64,000 nt of DNA from Chryseobacterium cheonjiense (GCF_012927265.1 NZ_JABBGF010000005.1:29251-93250), one strand, 5' to 3'; shown: positions 17,137 through 25,650, numbered from the stretch's first letter. Translations and numbers: made by a program. Notes: generated by a model not told the origin, from the letters alone.

Positions 17137-18066
17137 CTATGATAATTTCGGCAATACCTCTTCTATTTTTTGGCGTAAGCCTTCGTGCTGTTTCGGAAGT
17201 TTTAAGCTTGTTCCCAATTCGTTCAACGGCTCATCTACTGTGAATCCGGGATTATCGGTAGCAATTTCGAATAAAACACCGCCCGGTTCACGGAAATACA
17301 GTGAATAAAAATAATCTCTGTCTATCTTCGGAGTGATATTCAAACCTGCGGAAAGCACTTTTTCGCGGAATTCCATTAACACATTATCATCTTTCACTCT
17401 GAATGCTACATGGTGATTGGTTCCTGCCGCATTTCTTCCCAATAACAATTTATCATTTTCAATGATATCAACAATGTTTGCTGTTTCTATGGCGTCTGTA
17501 GCAAAACGGTATCTTTCACCTTCCTGTTTCTGAAGATCATATCCGAAGATATCCGTTAAGACTTTAATAGTCGGCTCTGCTTTTTTCAATGAAAGCGTTA
17601 CATTGTGAAATCCTTTCAAAGCATTTTCTTCTTTGATATCTTCTGTTGTCCACACCTTTCTGTTGTCTGTCGAGGATTCGATAAACTGCAGCTGTAAACC
17701 ATCCGGATCCTGAAATGAAATCAGTTTTTCACCGAATATTTCTCCCTCTTCCGCACTTACATTAAACTGCTGCAGTCTGTTTTTCCAGAAACCAAGGCTT
17801 CCTTTGGGAACCGAATATCCGATATGGGTGGCCAATCCCGCTCCGTTGGTGCCTTTTCCTATTCCTTCCCACGGGAAAAATGTCAGAATGGTTCCTGGCG
17901 TTCCTTCTTCGTTTCCGAAATAAAAATGGTAGGTTCCGGGATCATCAAAATTGACAGTTTTTTTTACCAGTCTTACTCCCAGTACCTGAGTGTAAAAATC
18001 TAAATTTCTTTTGGCGTTGTCTGCAATCGCAGTGATATGGTGCAGCCCTAAAATTCTATTATTCAT
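17137..18066 (-). CDS. Ring-cleaving (VOC family) dioxygenase, MhqO-like, copy 1
   Basis: About 309 residues, paralogous to the gene at 15744. Two VOC modules are visible: MNNRILGLHHITAIADN with the first metal His, FHNVTLSLKKAEP, NHHVAFRVKDDN and FREPGGVLFEIATDNPG. The ATG at 18066 is chosen because it gives the conserved LGLHHITAI start and lies just downstream of a promoter whose -7 box is at 18086-18093; an in-frame start at 18114 would lie upstream of that box. It heads the run of five same-strand genes down to the cupin. Confidence 0.92.
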   Translation of the reverse strand: MNNRILGLHHITAIADNAKRNLDFYTQVLGVRLVKKTVNFDDPGTYHFYFGNEEGTPGTILTFFPWEGIGKGTNGAGLATHIGYSVPKGSLGFWKNRLQQFNVSAEEGEIFGEKLISFQDPDGLQLQFIESSTDNRKVWTTEDIKEENALKGFHNVTLSLKKAEPTIKVLTDIFGYDLQKQEGERYRFATDAIETANIVDIIENDKLLLGRNAAGTNHHVAFRVKDDNVLMEFREKVLSAGLNITPKIDRDYFYSLYFREPGGVLFEIATDNPGFTVDEPLNELGTSLKLPKQHEGLRQKIEEVLPKLS

Positions 18067-18085
18067 GTTGTTTAATTTTATATGA

Positions 18086-18135
18086 CAAATGTATGAGCTT
18101 ATAAAATCCTGCACATTTAACTAGTTTAATAAATG
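18086..18135 (-). promoter_or_regulatory. Promoter and putative operator of the dioxygenase operon
   Basis: On the minus strand the -7 box TACATTTG is the complement of 18086-18093. ATTTAACTAGTTTAATAAAT (within 18114-18135) covers the -33 region. The same motif with the same 20-bp gap stands before the pirin gene. Confidence 0.7.
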
Positions 18136-18326
18136 CTTTTCATATACATTAGAAATGCAGTTCTACGATATATTTTTTAATTAATTTTAAATATTATATT
18201 AAATTTTCAATCTTAACCAGAATATAAAAAGAATTATTTTTTAAAATAAATATTTAAAAGTCAATGAATTAAAATTTATTTAATAAAAAGTCTACTTATT
18301 TTATGGACTAATAAAAATTTATGTTC

Positions 18327-18334
18327 TATATTTG
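18327..18334 (+). promoter_or_regulatory. -7 promoter box of the met leader
   Basis: TATATTTG matches TAnnTTTG, placing a transcript start near 18341, 18 bp before the leader peptide start. The -33 element is weak. Confidence 0.5.
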
Positions 18335-18358
18335 CAAGCGTAATCAGAAGATAAAAAA

Positions 18359-18457
18359 ATGAATACAGGTTTGAAAAATATTTTCATCATGAAGCATACC
18401 ATCAGAACAAAGATGATGTATTGCTGTATGCCTGAAATAGAGCATTGTGGTGACTGA
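18359..18457 (+). CDS. Leader peptide of the metNIQ operon (putative)
   Basis: A 32-codon frame begins MNTGLKNIFIMKH and ends CCMPEIEHCGD. It has a dense sulfur-amino-acid run, Met-Met-Tyr-Cys-Cys-Met, at 18413-18430, and 8 Met or Cys in total. It lies 18 bp after a likely transcript start and 25 bp before an intrinsic terminator that precedes metN. This layout is that of an attenuator leader, where slow translation at Met or Cys codons would control readthrough into metNIQ. The peptide is too short to judge by homology, so the coding call is inferred from the architecture. Confidence 0.55.
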   Translation: MNTGLKNIFIMKHTIRTKMMYCCMPEIEHCGD

Positions 18458-18481
18458 CCTTACTTTTATATGACATATTTT

Positions 18482-18513
18482 AAAGGCTTTACCACGTTGT
18501 AGAGCCTTTTTTT
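18482..18513 (+). terminator. Intrinsic terminator / attenuator before metN
   Basis: AAAGGCTTTAC (18482-18492) pairs with GTAGAGCCTTT (18499-18509), loop CACGTT, then a run of T to 18513. It lies 22 bp before metN. GTGGT at 18447-18451, in the end of the leader frame, is complementary to ACCAC at 18491-18495 and could form a competing antiterminator. Confidence 0.8.
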
Positions 18514-18534
18514 ATTTAATGAAGCATCGTAAAA

Positions 18535-19563
18535 ATGATAGAGATAAAAAATATATCAAAAACTTTCCATCAGAAAAAACAGTCTTTTAAAGCACTGGAT
18601 CAGGTCAGCCTGGACATTGAAAAAGGTGATATCGTAGGAATTATAGGGTTTTCGGGAGCCGGAAAAAGTACGCTAATCAGAACCGTAAACCTGCTTGAAA
18701 AACCGGACGAAGGGGAAATTATCATCAACGGAAAAGATTTTACCAGGTTAAAACCCAGAGAACTGGCAAAGGAAAGAAAAAAAATAGGAATGATCTTCCA
18801 GCATTTCAACCTTCTTTCATCAAGAACCGTTTCTGAAAATATTGCTTTACCGCTGGAACTTGATGGCGCAAATAAAGAAGCAATTCAAAAAAAGGTTAGT
18901 GAGCTTCTCAAAATCGTAGGTCTTGAAGACAAGGCCAATGATTATCCTAAAAGCCTTTCGGGAGGGCAGAAACAGAGAATTGCCATTGCAAGAGCCCTGG
19001 CCAACGACCCTTACCTTCTGCTCTGCGATGAAGCTACAAGTGCGCTTGATCCGGCAACAACGCTGTCCATCCTCCAACTGCTGAGAGATATCAATAAAAG
19101 GCTGGGTATTACCATCCTGCTGATTACCCACGAAATGGAAGTCATCCGGACGGTTTGCAACCATGTTGCTGTTATAGACAAAGGAAAACTTATTACCAAA
19201 GGAACTTTACGGGAGATTATTTCACAAAAAGATCATCCCATCATCAAACAATTTTTAAATCCTGGTGTTATGAATATACCGCAAGAACTTAATAAAAAAC
19301 TCCAAAAAGAACCACAGCACGGTCTTTTCCCTCTTATAGAAATACAAGTAAATGAAGATATTTCGGTTGAAGAACTTCTTTCTATTGTATATGATAAATA
19401 CAAAATCCCTTATAAAGTTCTGAAGGCAGATGTGGAATATCTGGGAGATGCGAATTTCGGTAAACTTCTGCTTCAGCTTCAGGGGGATGAAGAAGAAAAT
19501 CAGCAGGCGATTTATTATTTAAATCAAAACAAAATCCAAAACAGAGTAAGAGGTTATGCTTAG
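18535..19563 (+). CDS. metN: Methionine ABC transporter ATP-binding protein
   Basis: A 342-residue ATPase that powers D/L-methionine uptake. Walker A is GFSGAGKST, the Q-loop is in GMIFQHFNLL, the signature is LSGGQKQR, and Walker B plus D-loop is LLLCDEATSALD, with the switch His in LLITHEME. The C-terminal 80-90 residues form the NIL domain (QVNEDISVEELLSIVYD), which in MetN binds methionine and inhibits transport. It overlaps metI by 8 bp and heads metNIQ behind the leader and attenuator. Confidence 0.95.
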   Translation: MIEIKNISKTFHQKKQSFKALDQVSLDIEKGDIVGIIGFSGAGKSTLIRTVNLLEKPDEGEIIINGKDFTRLKPRELAKERKKIGMIFQHFNLLSSRTVSENIALPLELDGANKEAIQKKVSELLKIVGLEDKANDYPKSLSGGQKQRIAIARALANDPYLLLCDEATSALDPATTLSILQLLRDINKRLGITILLITHEMEVIRTVCNHVAVIDKGKLITKGTLREIISQKDHPIIKQFLNPGVMNIPQELNKKLQKEPQHGLFPLIEIQVNEDISVEELLSIVYDKYKIPYKVLKADVEYLGDANFGKLLLQLQGDEEENQQAIYYLNQNKIQNRVRGYA

Positions 19564-20212
19564 TGAAACGGTAATTAATCTTCTTTCAAAGGGAGTTTGG
19601 GAAACAGTTTTTATGACATTTGTTTCCGGATTTTTCGGGTTTGTGTTAGGACTGCCGGTTGGGATTTTATTATTTCTGACTAGAAAAGGACAGCTTTTGG
19701 AAAACAGGATTTATAACAGAATCTTGTCGGTGCTGGTTAATATTTTCCGGTCTATTCCTTTTATTATCCTGATTGTCTGGATGATTCCTTTCACCAGGAG
19801 CCTGGTAGGAACATCCATTGGCGTTAATGCAGCACTGGTTCCATTGAGTATTGGCGCAGCACCATTTATTGCAAGACTGGTCGAAAACAGCCTGCTGGAA
19901 GTTCCGGCCGGACTGATAGAAACCGCCAGAGCGTTGGGAGCAAGCCCTTTTCAGATCATCAGGAAAATTCTCCTGCCGGAAGCGCTGCCTTCGTTAATCA
20001 ACAATGCAACGATTACTTTAATAACCTTAGTAGGTTATTCTGCGATGGGAGGAGCGGTAGGCGCCGGCGGATTGGGACAGATTGGGTATCAGTACGGCTA
20101 CATCGGCTATGATGCCGTCATTATGAATCTTGTACTTGCGTTATTGGTAGCGATTGTATTTGTTATTCAGTTTTTCGGTGACCGACTGGCTAAACGGTTT
20201 GATCATCGATAA
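19556..20212 (+). CDS. metI: Methionine ABC transporter permease
   Basis: A 218-residue inner-membrane permease with about five transmembrane helices. The EAA-type loop (ETARALGASPFQIIRKILLPEALP) that contacts MetN is clear. The start ATG at 19556 overlaps the end of metN, which supports translational coupling. Confidence 0.95.
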   Translation: MLSETVINLLSKGVWETVFMTFVSGFFGFVLGLPVGILLFLTRKGQLLENRIYNRILSVLVNIFRSIPFIILIVWMIPFTRSLVGTSIGVNAALVPLSIGAAPFIARLVENSLLEVPAGLIETARALGASPFQIIRKILLPEALPSLINNATITLITLVGYSAMGGAVGAGGLGQIGYQYGYIGYDAVIMNLVLALLVAIVFVIQFFGDRLAKRFDHR

Positions 20213-20384
20213 AAGGATAATAATTGTCCTTCAAATTTAACATATGTAATGTGAATGTGAAATAGTGTGGTGGCATTGCAAAACTTTGTCACTGATGGCA
20301 AAAGGCGAATTTCCGGGACATCCTGAGATTAATACCGTTCTGTGATCTTCGCTTTTTGACCATTTAAAAAGAAAATAATTTACA

Positions 20385-21191
20385 ATGAAAAAAATAAAGA
20401 TTTTAGGACTGATAACTGTTGGAATATTACTGTCAGCCTGCAATTCCGGTAAAGACAATCCCAATTCGATTAAAGTAGGTATTACCTCCGGACCGGAGCA
20501 GGAAATTGCGGAAACCGCTAAAAAAGTAGCGAAAGAAAAATATAACCTTGATGTGGAACTCGTTGCCTTCAACGATTATGTTGTGCCAAATGAAGCTCTG
20601 AATAATGGTGACATAGATGCCAATGCCTTTCAGCATGTACCGTATCTGAATGAGCAGTCAAAACAGAGAGGCTATAAACTGGCCGTCGTGGGAAATACAT
20701 TTGTCTACCCTATTGTAGCCTATTCCAAAAAAATAAAAAACATCAGCGAACTTCAGAATGGCAGTACGGTTGTCATTCCCAATGACCCGACTAACGGCGG
20801 ACGATCTTTACTGCTGCTGCAGAAAAATGGGTTGCTGAAACTAAGGGACGGCATTGGGTTGCTGCCTAAAGTAACTGATATTACTGAGAACCCGAAACAG
20901 TTAAAACTTATCGAAATTGAAGCACCACAGCTACCGAGAGTATTGGATGATAAAGAAGTGGTACTGGCGATCATCAACAATAATTTTGCAGCACAGGCCG
21001 GACTGGATGCAGAAAAGCAGGGAATTTTAAAAGAAGACAAAGATTCTCCCTATGTTAATGTGATTGTTTCCAGAGAGGATAATAAAAATTCTGAAAAGGT
21101 GAAAAAATTTGTAAAAGCCTATGAATCTGATGAGGTGTTAAAAAAAGCAGAGGAAATTTTCAAGGGTGGTGCTATTAAAGGCTGGAATTAA
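20385..21191 (+). CDS. metQ: Methionine-binding lipoprotein
   Basis: A 268-residue NlpA/MetQ-family lipoprotein that captures methionine and hands it to MetIN. The signal peptide ends in the lipobox LLSAC with Cys20. The body shows VGITSGPEQEIAETAKKVAK, VAFNDYVVPNEALNNGDID, NAFQHVPYL and VAYSKKIKNISEL, all typical. It is separated from metI by 172 bp but shares its direction. A terminator follows. Confidence 0.95.
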   Translation: MKKIKILGLITVGILLSACNSGKDNPNSIKVGITSGPEQEIAETAKKVAKEKYNLDVELVAFNDYVVPNEALNNGDIDANAFQHVPYLNEQSKQRGYKLAVVGNTFVYPIVAYSKKIKNISELQNGSTVVIPNDPTNGGRSLLLLQKNGLLKLRDGIGLLPKVTDITENPKQLKLIEIEAPQLPRVLDDKEVVLAIINNNFAAQAGLDAEKQGILKEDKDSPYVNVIVSREDNKNSEKVKKFVKAYESDEVLKKAEEIFKGGAIKGWN

Positions 21192-21264
21192 AAGTAATCA
21201 TTAATCTATAATTATTCAAGTTTTCGAGATTGATATAAATTTTGTTATTTATATATTTTTGCTG

Positions 21265-21295
21265 ACATCATTTCTTTTTAAGGAGTGATGTTTTT
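21265..21295 (+). terminator. Intrinsic terminator after metQ
   Basis: ACATCATTTCT (21265-21275) pairs with AGGAGTGATGT (21281-21291), with wobble pairs, followed by a T-run. Confidence 0.75.
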
Positions 21296-21347
21296 GTTTT
21301 TTATAATGGTGAGAAATAACCAATTTTCCGAAATTACATTTTCTCAA

Positions 21348-21378
21348 TTTGAGATAATAAAAAAATTCCCTATTTTTG
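21348..21378 (+). promoter_or_regulatory. Promoter of bglX
   Basis: TTTG at 21348-21351 and TATTTTTG at 21371-21378 are separated by 19 nt, an exact match to the Bacteroidota consensus. The start codon is 24 bp downstream. Confidence 0.75.
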
Positions 21379-21402
21379 TTTTTAATCTAAAAAAGGCTTT
21401 TT

Positions 21403-23667
21403 ATGTTAAAGAAAACCGCCATTGTAAGTTTATTTACTCTTATTTCCGCTTCGTATATGGCTCAAAATACCAAGACAATTCCCGTTTATTTAGACGAATC
21501 AAAACCCGTTGAACAGCGTATTCAGGATGCTCTTTCCAAAATGACGCTTGAAGAAAAAATTGCGATGCTTCATGCGCAATCGAAGTTCAGTTCTCCGGGA
21601 GTACCGAGACTGGGAATTCCTGAATTCTGGACAACCGACGGCCCTCACGGAGTACGTTCTGAAGTAAAATGGGACGAATGGGACCAGGCCGGCTGGACCA
21701 ACGATTCTATTATCGCCTACCCTGCCTTAACAGCACTTTCCGCAACCTGGAACAAAAACATGTCCTGGAATTACGGGAAAGCATTGGGTGAAGAAGCCCG
21801 CTACAGAAAAAAAGATATTCTTCTGGGACCAGGCGTCAATATTTACAGAACACCTTTAAACGGAAGAAACTTCGAATATATGGGAGAAGATCCGTTTTTA
21901 ACTTCAAAAATGGTGGTTCCCTACATAAAAGGTGTGCAGTCGAATGGTGTGGCAACTTCAGTAAAGCATTTTGCTTTAAACAATCAGGAAATGTTTCGTC
22001 ACACCAGCAATGTGATCGTGGACGACAGAACGTTGTATGAAATTTATCTTCCACCCTTTAAAGCTGCCGTAACGGAAGGAGATTCGTGGACGATCATGGG
22101 AGCTTATGATATGTACAAAGGGCAGTACGCAAGCCAGAACCAATATCTTTTGAATGACATCCTCAAAAAAGAATGGAATTATAAAGGTGTTGTGGTTTCG
22201 GACTGGGGTGCGGTAAATAATACTGAACAGGCTATCCATAACGGGCTTGACCTTGAATTCGGAAGCTGGACCAACGGTTTATCGGACGGACATTCCAATG
22301 CTTATGACAATTATTACCTGGCACAACCGTATTTAAAATTAATTAAAGAAGGAAAAGTGGGGACAAAAGAGCTTGATGATAAAGTTACCAGACTTTTGCG
22401 CCTTGCTTATAAAACTACCATGAACAGGAACAAGCCTTTTGGGAATATTGCTTCTGAAGAACATAAAGCTGTAGCAAAAGAAATTGGTGAAGAAGGAATC
22501 GTGCTTCTGAAAAACCAGGGAAATGTTCTTCCGATTGACATCAATAAGGCTAAAAAAATTGCCGTTATCGGTGAAAATGCCATCAAGATAATGACCGTAG
22601 GAGGAGGTTCTTCTTCTCTGAAAGTAAAATATGAAACGCTTCCTTTGGATGGAATTAAAGCCAGATTCGGGAAACAGGCTGATGTACAGTATGCACGAGG
22701 ATATGTAGGAGACATCGGTGGCGAATATAACGGGGTAAAATCCGGGCAGAACCTGAAAGAAGAACGTTCTCCTGAAGCTCTTCTTGAAGAAGCGGTAGCA
22801 CTAGCCAAGTCTTCAGATTATGTCATTTTTGTTGGCGGACTAAATAAAGCTGATTTCCAGGACAGCGAAGGCAATGACAGAAAAAGCTACGGACTTCCTT
22901 ACAATCAGGATCAGGTGATTTCTGCGCTGGCAAAAGCCAATAAAAACCTTGCCGTAGTGCTGGTATCCGGAAATGCGGTGGCAATGCCTTGGGTAAAAGA
23001 AGTTCCGACGATTGTTCAGGCATGGTATCTGGGTTCCGAAGCAGGAAATTCACTTGCAGCCGTATTGGCTGGTGATGCGAACCCTTCCGGAAAACTGCCG
23101 TTTACATTTCCTGTAAAACTTGAAGATAATGCTGCCCATCAAATGGGAGAATATCCTGGAAATAAAGAAGAGCTGGCTGCCGGAAAAGGAAAAGACCAGA
23201 AAAACCCGATCAACATCAAATACAACGAAGGCATTCTGGTAGGATACAGATGGCATGACACGAAAAAGATCAAACCTTTATTTAGTTTCGGGCATGGTCT
23301 GAGCTACACGACTTTTGAATTCGGAAAAGCAAAAGCAGATAAAAAGACAATGTCACAGGATGATACCATCACTTTTACGGTAACAGTTAAAAATACAGGT
23401 AAAAAAGCAGGAGCTGAAGTTGCACAACTTTACATCAGTGATCTGAAATCCTCTGTCCAGCGTCCAGCCAAAGAACTGAAAGGTTTTGAAAAAGTATTCC
23501 TGAACCCGGGAGAGGAAAAAGAAGTAACGTTTACCATAGACAAAACAGCTTTAAGCTTTTTCGATGCCGATAAACACGACTGGGTTGCTGAACCCGGAGA
23601 TTTCGAAGCCTTAATGGGAAATTCTTCTGATGCTATTAAAACCAAAGTGAAGTTTACTTTAAAGTAG
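21403..23667 (+). CDS. bglX: Glycoside hydrolase family 3 beta-glucosidase
   Basis: A 754-residue exported enzyme that removes beta-linked glucose, xylose or related residues from oligosaccharides in the periplasm. A signal peptide (MLKKTAIVSLFTLISASYMAQ) is followed by the GH3 TIM barrel, with the nucleophile Asp267 in VVVSDWGAV, the C-terminal alpha/beta domain (IVLLKNQGNVLPI, VAMPWVKEVPTIVQAWYLG), and an FnIII-like domain at the end (ITFTVTVKNTGKKAGAEVAQ). Length and order match BglX. The precise glycosidic specificity is not readable from sequence. A good promoter and a strong terminator flank it. Confidence 0.93.
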   Translation: MLKKTAIVSLFTLISASYMAQNTKTIPVYLDESKPVEQRIQDALSKMTLEEKIAMLHAQSKFSSPGVPRLGIPEFWTTDGPHGVRSEVKWDEWDQAGWTNDSIIAYPALTALSATWNKNMSWNYGKALGEEARYRKKDILLGPGVNIYRTPLNGRNFEYMGEDPFLTSKMVVPYIKGVQSNGVATSVKHFALNNQEMFRHTSNVIVDDRTLYEIYLPPFKAAVTEGDSWTIMGAYDMYKGQYASQNQYLLNDILKKEWNYKGVVVSDWGAVNNTEQAIHNGLDLEFGSWTNGLSDGHSNAYDNYYLAQPYLKLIKEGKVGTKELDDKVTRLLRLAYKTTMNRNKPFGNIASEEHKAVAKEIGEEGIVLLKNQGNVLPIDINKAKKIAVIGENAIKIMTVGGGSSSLKVKYETLPLDGIKARFGKQADVQYARGYVGDIGGEYNGVKSGQNLKEERSPEALLEEAVALAKSSDYVIFVGGLNKADFQDSEGNDRKSYGLPYNQDQVISALAKANKNLAVVLVSGNAVAMPWVKEVPTIVQAWYLGSEAGNSLAAVLAGDANPSGKLPFTFPVKLEDNAAHQMGEYPGNKEELAAGKGKDQKNPINIKYNEGILVGYRWHDTKKIKPLFSFGHGLSYTTFEFGKAKADKKTMSQDDTITFTVTVKNTGKKAGAEVAQLYISDLKSSVQRPAKELKGFEKVFLNPGEEKEVTFTIDKTALSFFDADKHDWVAEPGDFEALMGNSSDAIKTKVKFTLK

Positions 23668-23696
23668 TTTTACTTATTTATATTTCTAAAAACGTG

Positions 23697-23726
23697 AATG
23701 CCCGGATTTTGTCCGGGCATTTTTTA
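23697..23726 (+). terminator. Intrinsic terminator after bglX
   Basis: AATGCCCGGA (23697-23706), loop TTTTG, TCCGGGCATT (23712-23721), then T-run. Confidence 0.93.
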
Positions 23727-23828
23727 TTAATTTTAATTTAAATATTTGAATATTAGGATTGTATAAGAGTCTAAAAAATTAGGAATATTTTGATAAGTAC
23801 TATGTTTAATATTTTTGCGGCTCAATAA

Positions 23829-24782
23829 TTATTTAAATTGATATTCTGTTGTTCTTTGCTCTCCTGATTTCATCAAAATGTTCTCATCAGCCGCCCATTT
23901 CAGATCCCTGCTTGCGGTGGGAGCCGAAATATTTTTAAAATTTTGTAAATAGTCTTTTCTGCTGAACTTTTTATTTCCAATTTTTTCTTTGAATAAAAAT
24001 ATTCTGTCTTTTACGCTTAAGATGATATTTTGTGATTGTAGAACCTGTTCTAAAGATTGTAAAATAATAGACAACATAAACTCAATAAATGGAGTCGATT
24101 GCCCGGCTTTATCAGATTCTGAAAGTTTGTTGTAATATTCCTGCTGGTTTTCTTTGATCAGACTTTCAACCGGCAAATATTCAAAAACAGGATATTGCTG
24201 CATTAAAATCAAGGTCTGCCAAAGCCTTCCCATTCTTCCGTTTCCGTCAGTAAAAGGGTGTATAAATTCAAATTCGTAATGAAAAACACAGCTCTTAATC
24301 AGGATCAAATCTTTATCATTTTTTAAATAGTTAAAAAGATCATTCATCAATCCTTTTACCATTGCCCCACCTGGAGCGAGGTGTTCAACCTTTGACCCTT
24401 TTACAATTCCAACATTGGTTGTTCTAAATTTCCCCGCATTCTCAACCAGGTTTTTCATCAATACTGAATGTGCTGATTCTAAATCTTTAATTTTATTGGG
24501 ATTAAAAATTTTTAAATCATTATAAACTTCAATTGCATTTTGAACTTCCAAAATGTCTTTTGCCGGAGCAATAATTCTTTTATTCTCCAGCAAAGCAGTT
24601 ATCTGTTCTTCCGTAAGTGTATTCCCTTCAATTTCAAGTGAAGACTGAATCGTTTTAATTCTATTCTTCTTTCTGAGTTCAGTATTGGGTTTGTGAAGAT
24701 GATTCGCGTTAATTTCTCCTATTTTCTCGGAAATAGAAGCAATTAATTTTAATATCTTTTTTGTAATATAAGGCGGTTTCAA
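23829..24782 (-). CDS. Fic domain protein (probable AMPylator), class II with N-terminal inhibitory helix
   Basis: 317 residues. The FIC motif HPFTDGNGRMGR (from residue 175) is the full active HxFx(D/E)GNGRxxR. SSLEIEGN at residues 47-54 matches the (S/T)xxxE(G/N) inhibitory motif placed N-terminal to the fold, so self-inhibition is expected. Fic enzymes usually transfer AMP from ATP to a protein hydroxyl. A winged-helix-like C-terminus (FSRKDYLQNFKNISAPTASR) is visible. No ATG is available upstream of the conserved region; a TTG at 24782 is used, 4 bp after a 24-bp palindrome. The target is unknown. Confidence 0.93.
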   Translation of the reverse strand: MKPPYITKKILKLIASISEKIGEINANHLHKPNTELRKKNRIKTIQSSLEIEGNTLTEEQITALLENKRIIAPAKDILEVQNAIEVYNDLKIFNPNKIKDLESAHSVLMKNLVENAGKFRTTNVGIVKGSKVEHLAPGGAMVKGLMNDLFNYLKNDKDLILIKSCVFHYEFEFIHPFTDGNGRMGRLWQTLILMQQYPVFEYLPVESLIKENQQEYYNKLSESDKAGQSTPFIEFMLSIILQSLEQVLQSQNIILSVKDRIFLFKEKIGNKKFSRKDYLQNFKNISAPTASRDLKWAADENILMKSGEQRTTEYQFK

Positions 24783-24786
24783 AGTA

Positions 24787-24810
24787 TGATAGTATCATTT
24801 GATACTATCA
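24787..24810. promoter_or_regulatory. Palindromic operator before the Fic gene
   Basis: TGATAGTATCA, TT, TGATACTATCA: a perfect 11-bp inverted repeat ending 4 bp from the TTG start. Its position over the translation start region suggests autoregulation. Confidence 0.7.
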
Positions 24811-24834
24811 AAGATATGATTTTTAATTATAATT

Positions 24835-25581
24835 TTAAACTTCTATAATCAGTTCCTTCTCGTATCCGTTGTATTTTTCCGTAACATATCCGTGCGGATT
24901 ACAAATAATTTCAGTCCTACCAATTTTGTATCTGCAAGGCGTATGAATATGCCCGTGAATCCAGTATAATGGTTGATATTTTAGAATTAAATATTCTATG
25001 TCTGACGCGTACGCTGCGGTCAGCGAATCTTTTTTAAAATGTTCCGGTACCGATTTGAGGCTCGGCGCATGATGGGTCACAACTATATTCCGCATCTCTT
25101 TAGATTCCTCCAGACTTTCTGTGAGCCAGGCTCTTGAAAACTGATGAATTTTAAAAATATCAATCGATCTCATTTTTGAATAGGAAGGATCGCGGCGAAT
25201 CATTTTATAGTCGTTCATTCCATTCTGACAGAGAAATCCGTAATATCTGGGATCTCCGAAAATTGAAAAGTCCGTCCATAAAGTGGATCCGTGAAAACGT
25301 ATGCCTTCAATATCCACAAAGCTGTCTTCCAGAACAAAAATATTGGACTTTACAGCTGCTTGTTTTATCTTATTCAATGTTTTCGGATAGGAGTCTTTAT
25401 AATATTCATGATTTCCGAGCACATAGATTACAGGCTTATTAGGAATATAAGTTTTAATCCAGTCAATTCCCTTCGTTCCCAGATTCACATCTCCGGCCAG
25501 CACAACAACATCAGAATTATCAAAAAACAGATCGGTTGTTCCAAATTCCTGGTGCAGATCACTGATGACTTGTATTTTCAT
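24835..25581 (-). CDS. Metallophosphoesterase
   Basis: About 248 residues of the calcineurin-like phosphoesterase family. The metal motifs are MKIQVISDLHQEFG (DxH), VVLAGDVNLG (GD), YVLGNHEYYKDS (GNHE), VVTHHAPSL (H) and WIHGHIHTPCRY (GHxH), all intact. The ATG at 25581 is chosen because the family starts directly before the DxH motif; an upstream in-frame Met lies inside a terminator hairpin. The substrate is unknown. The gene stands directly behind that terminator. Confidence 0.87.
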   Translation of the reverse strand: MKIQVISDLHQEFGTTDLFFDNSDVVVLAGDVNLGTKGIDWIKTYIPNKPVIYVLGNHEYYKDSYPKTLNKIKQAAVKSNIFVLEDSFVDIEGIRFHGSTLWTDFSIFGDPRYYGFLCQNGMNDYKMIRRDPSYSKMRSIDIFKIHQFSRAWLTESLEESKEMRNIVVTHHAPSLKSVPEHFKKDSLTAAYASDIEYLILKYQPLYWIHGHIHTPCRYKIGRTEIICNPHGYVTEKYNGYEKELIIEV

Positions 25582-25592
25582 TCTGCTAAAAT

Positions 25593-25623
25593 AAAAAAGA
25601 ACCGGCGTTTTTTCCGGTTCTTT
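25593..25623 (-). terminator. Intrinsic terminator after the MFS gene
   Basis: AAAGAACCGG, 8-nt loop, CCGGTTCTTT, then T-rich on the minus strand (complement of 25593-25598). It ends only 12 bp before the phosphoesterase start codon. Confidence 0.85.
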
Positions 25624-25650
25624 CATATAATTTAATTAAAGAAGGTCAAT

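Noticed and set aside
20265..20345. 26-codon GTG frame (VWWHCKTLSL...) in the metI-metQ gap
   Set aside because: No ATG, no terminator and no stem of the kind seen in the met leader; it could be a remnant or chance.
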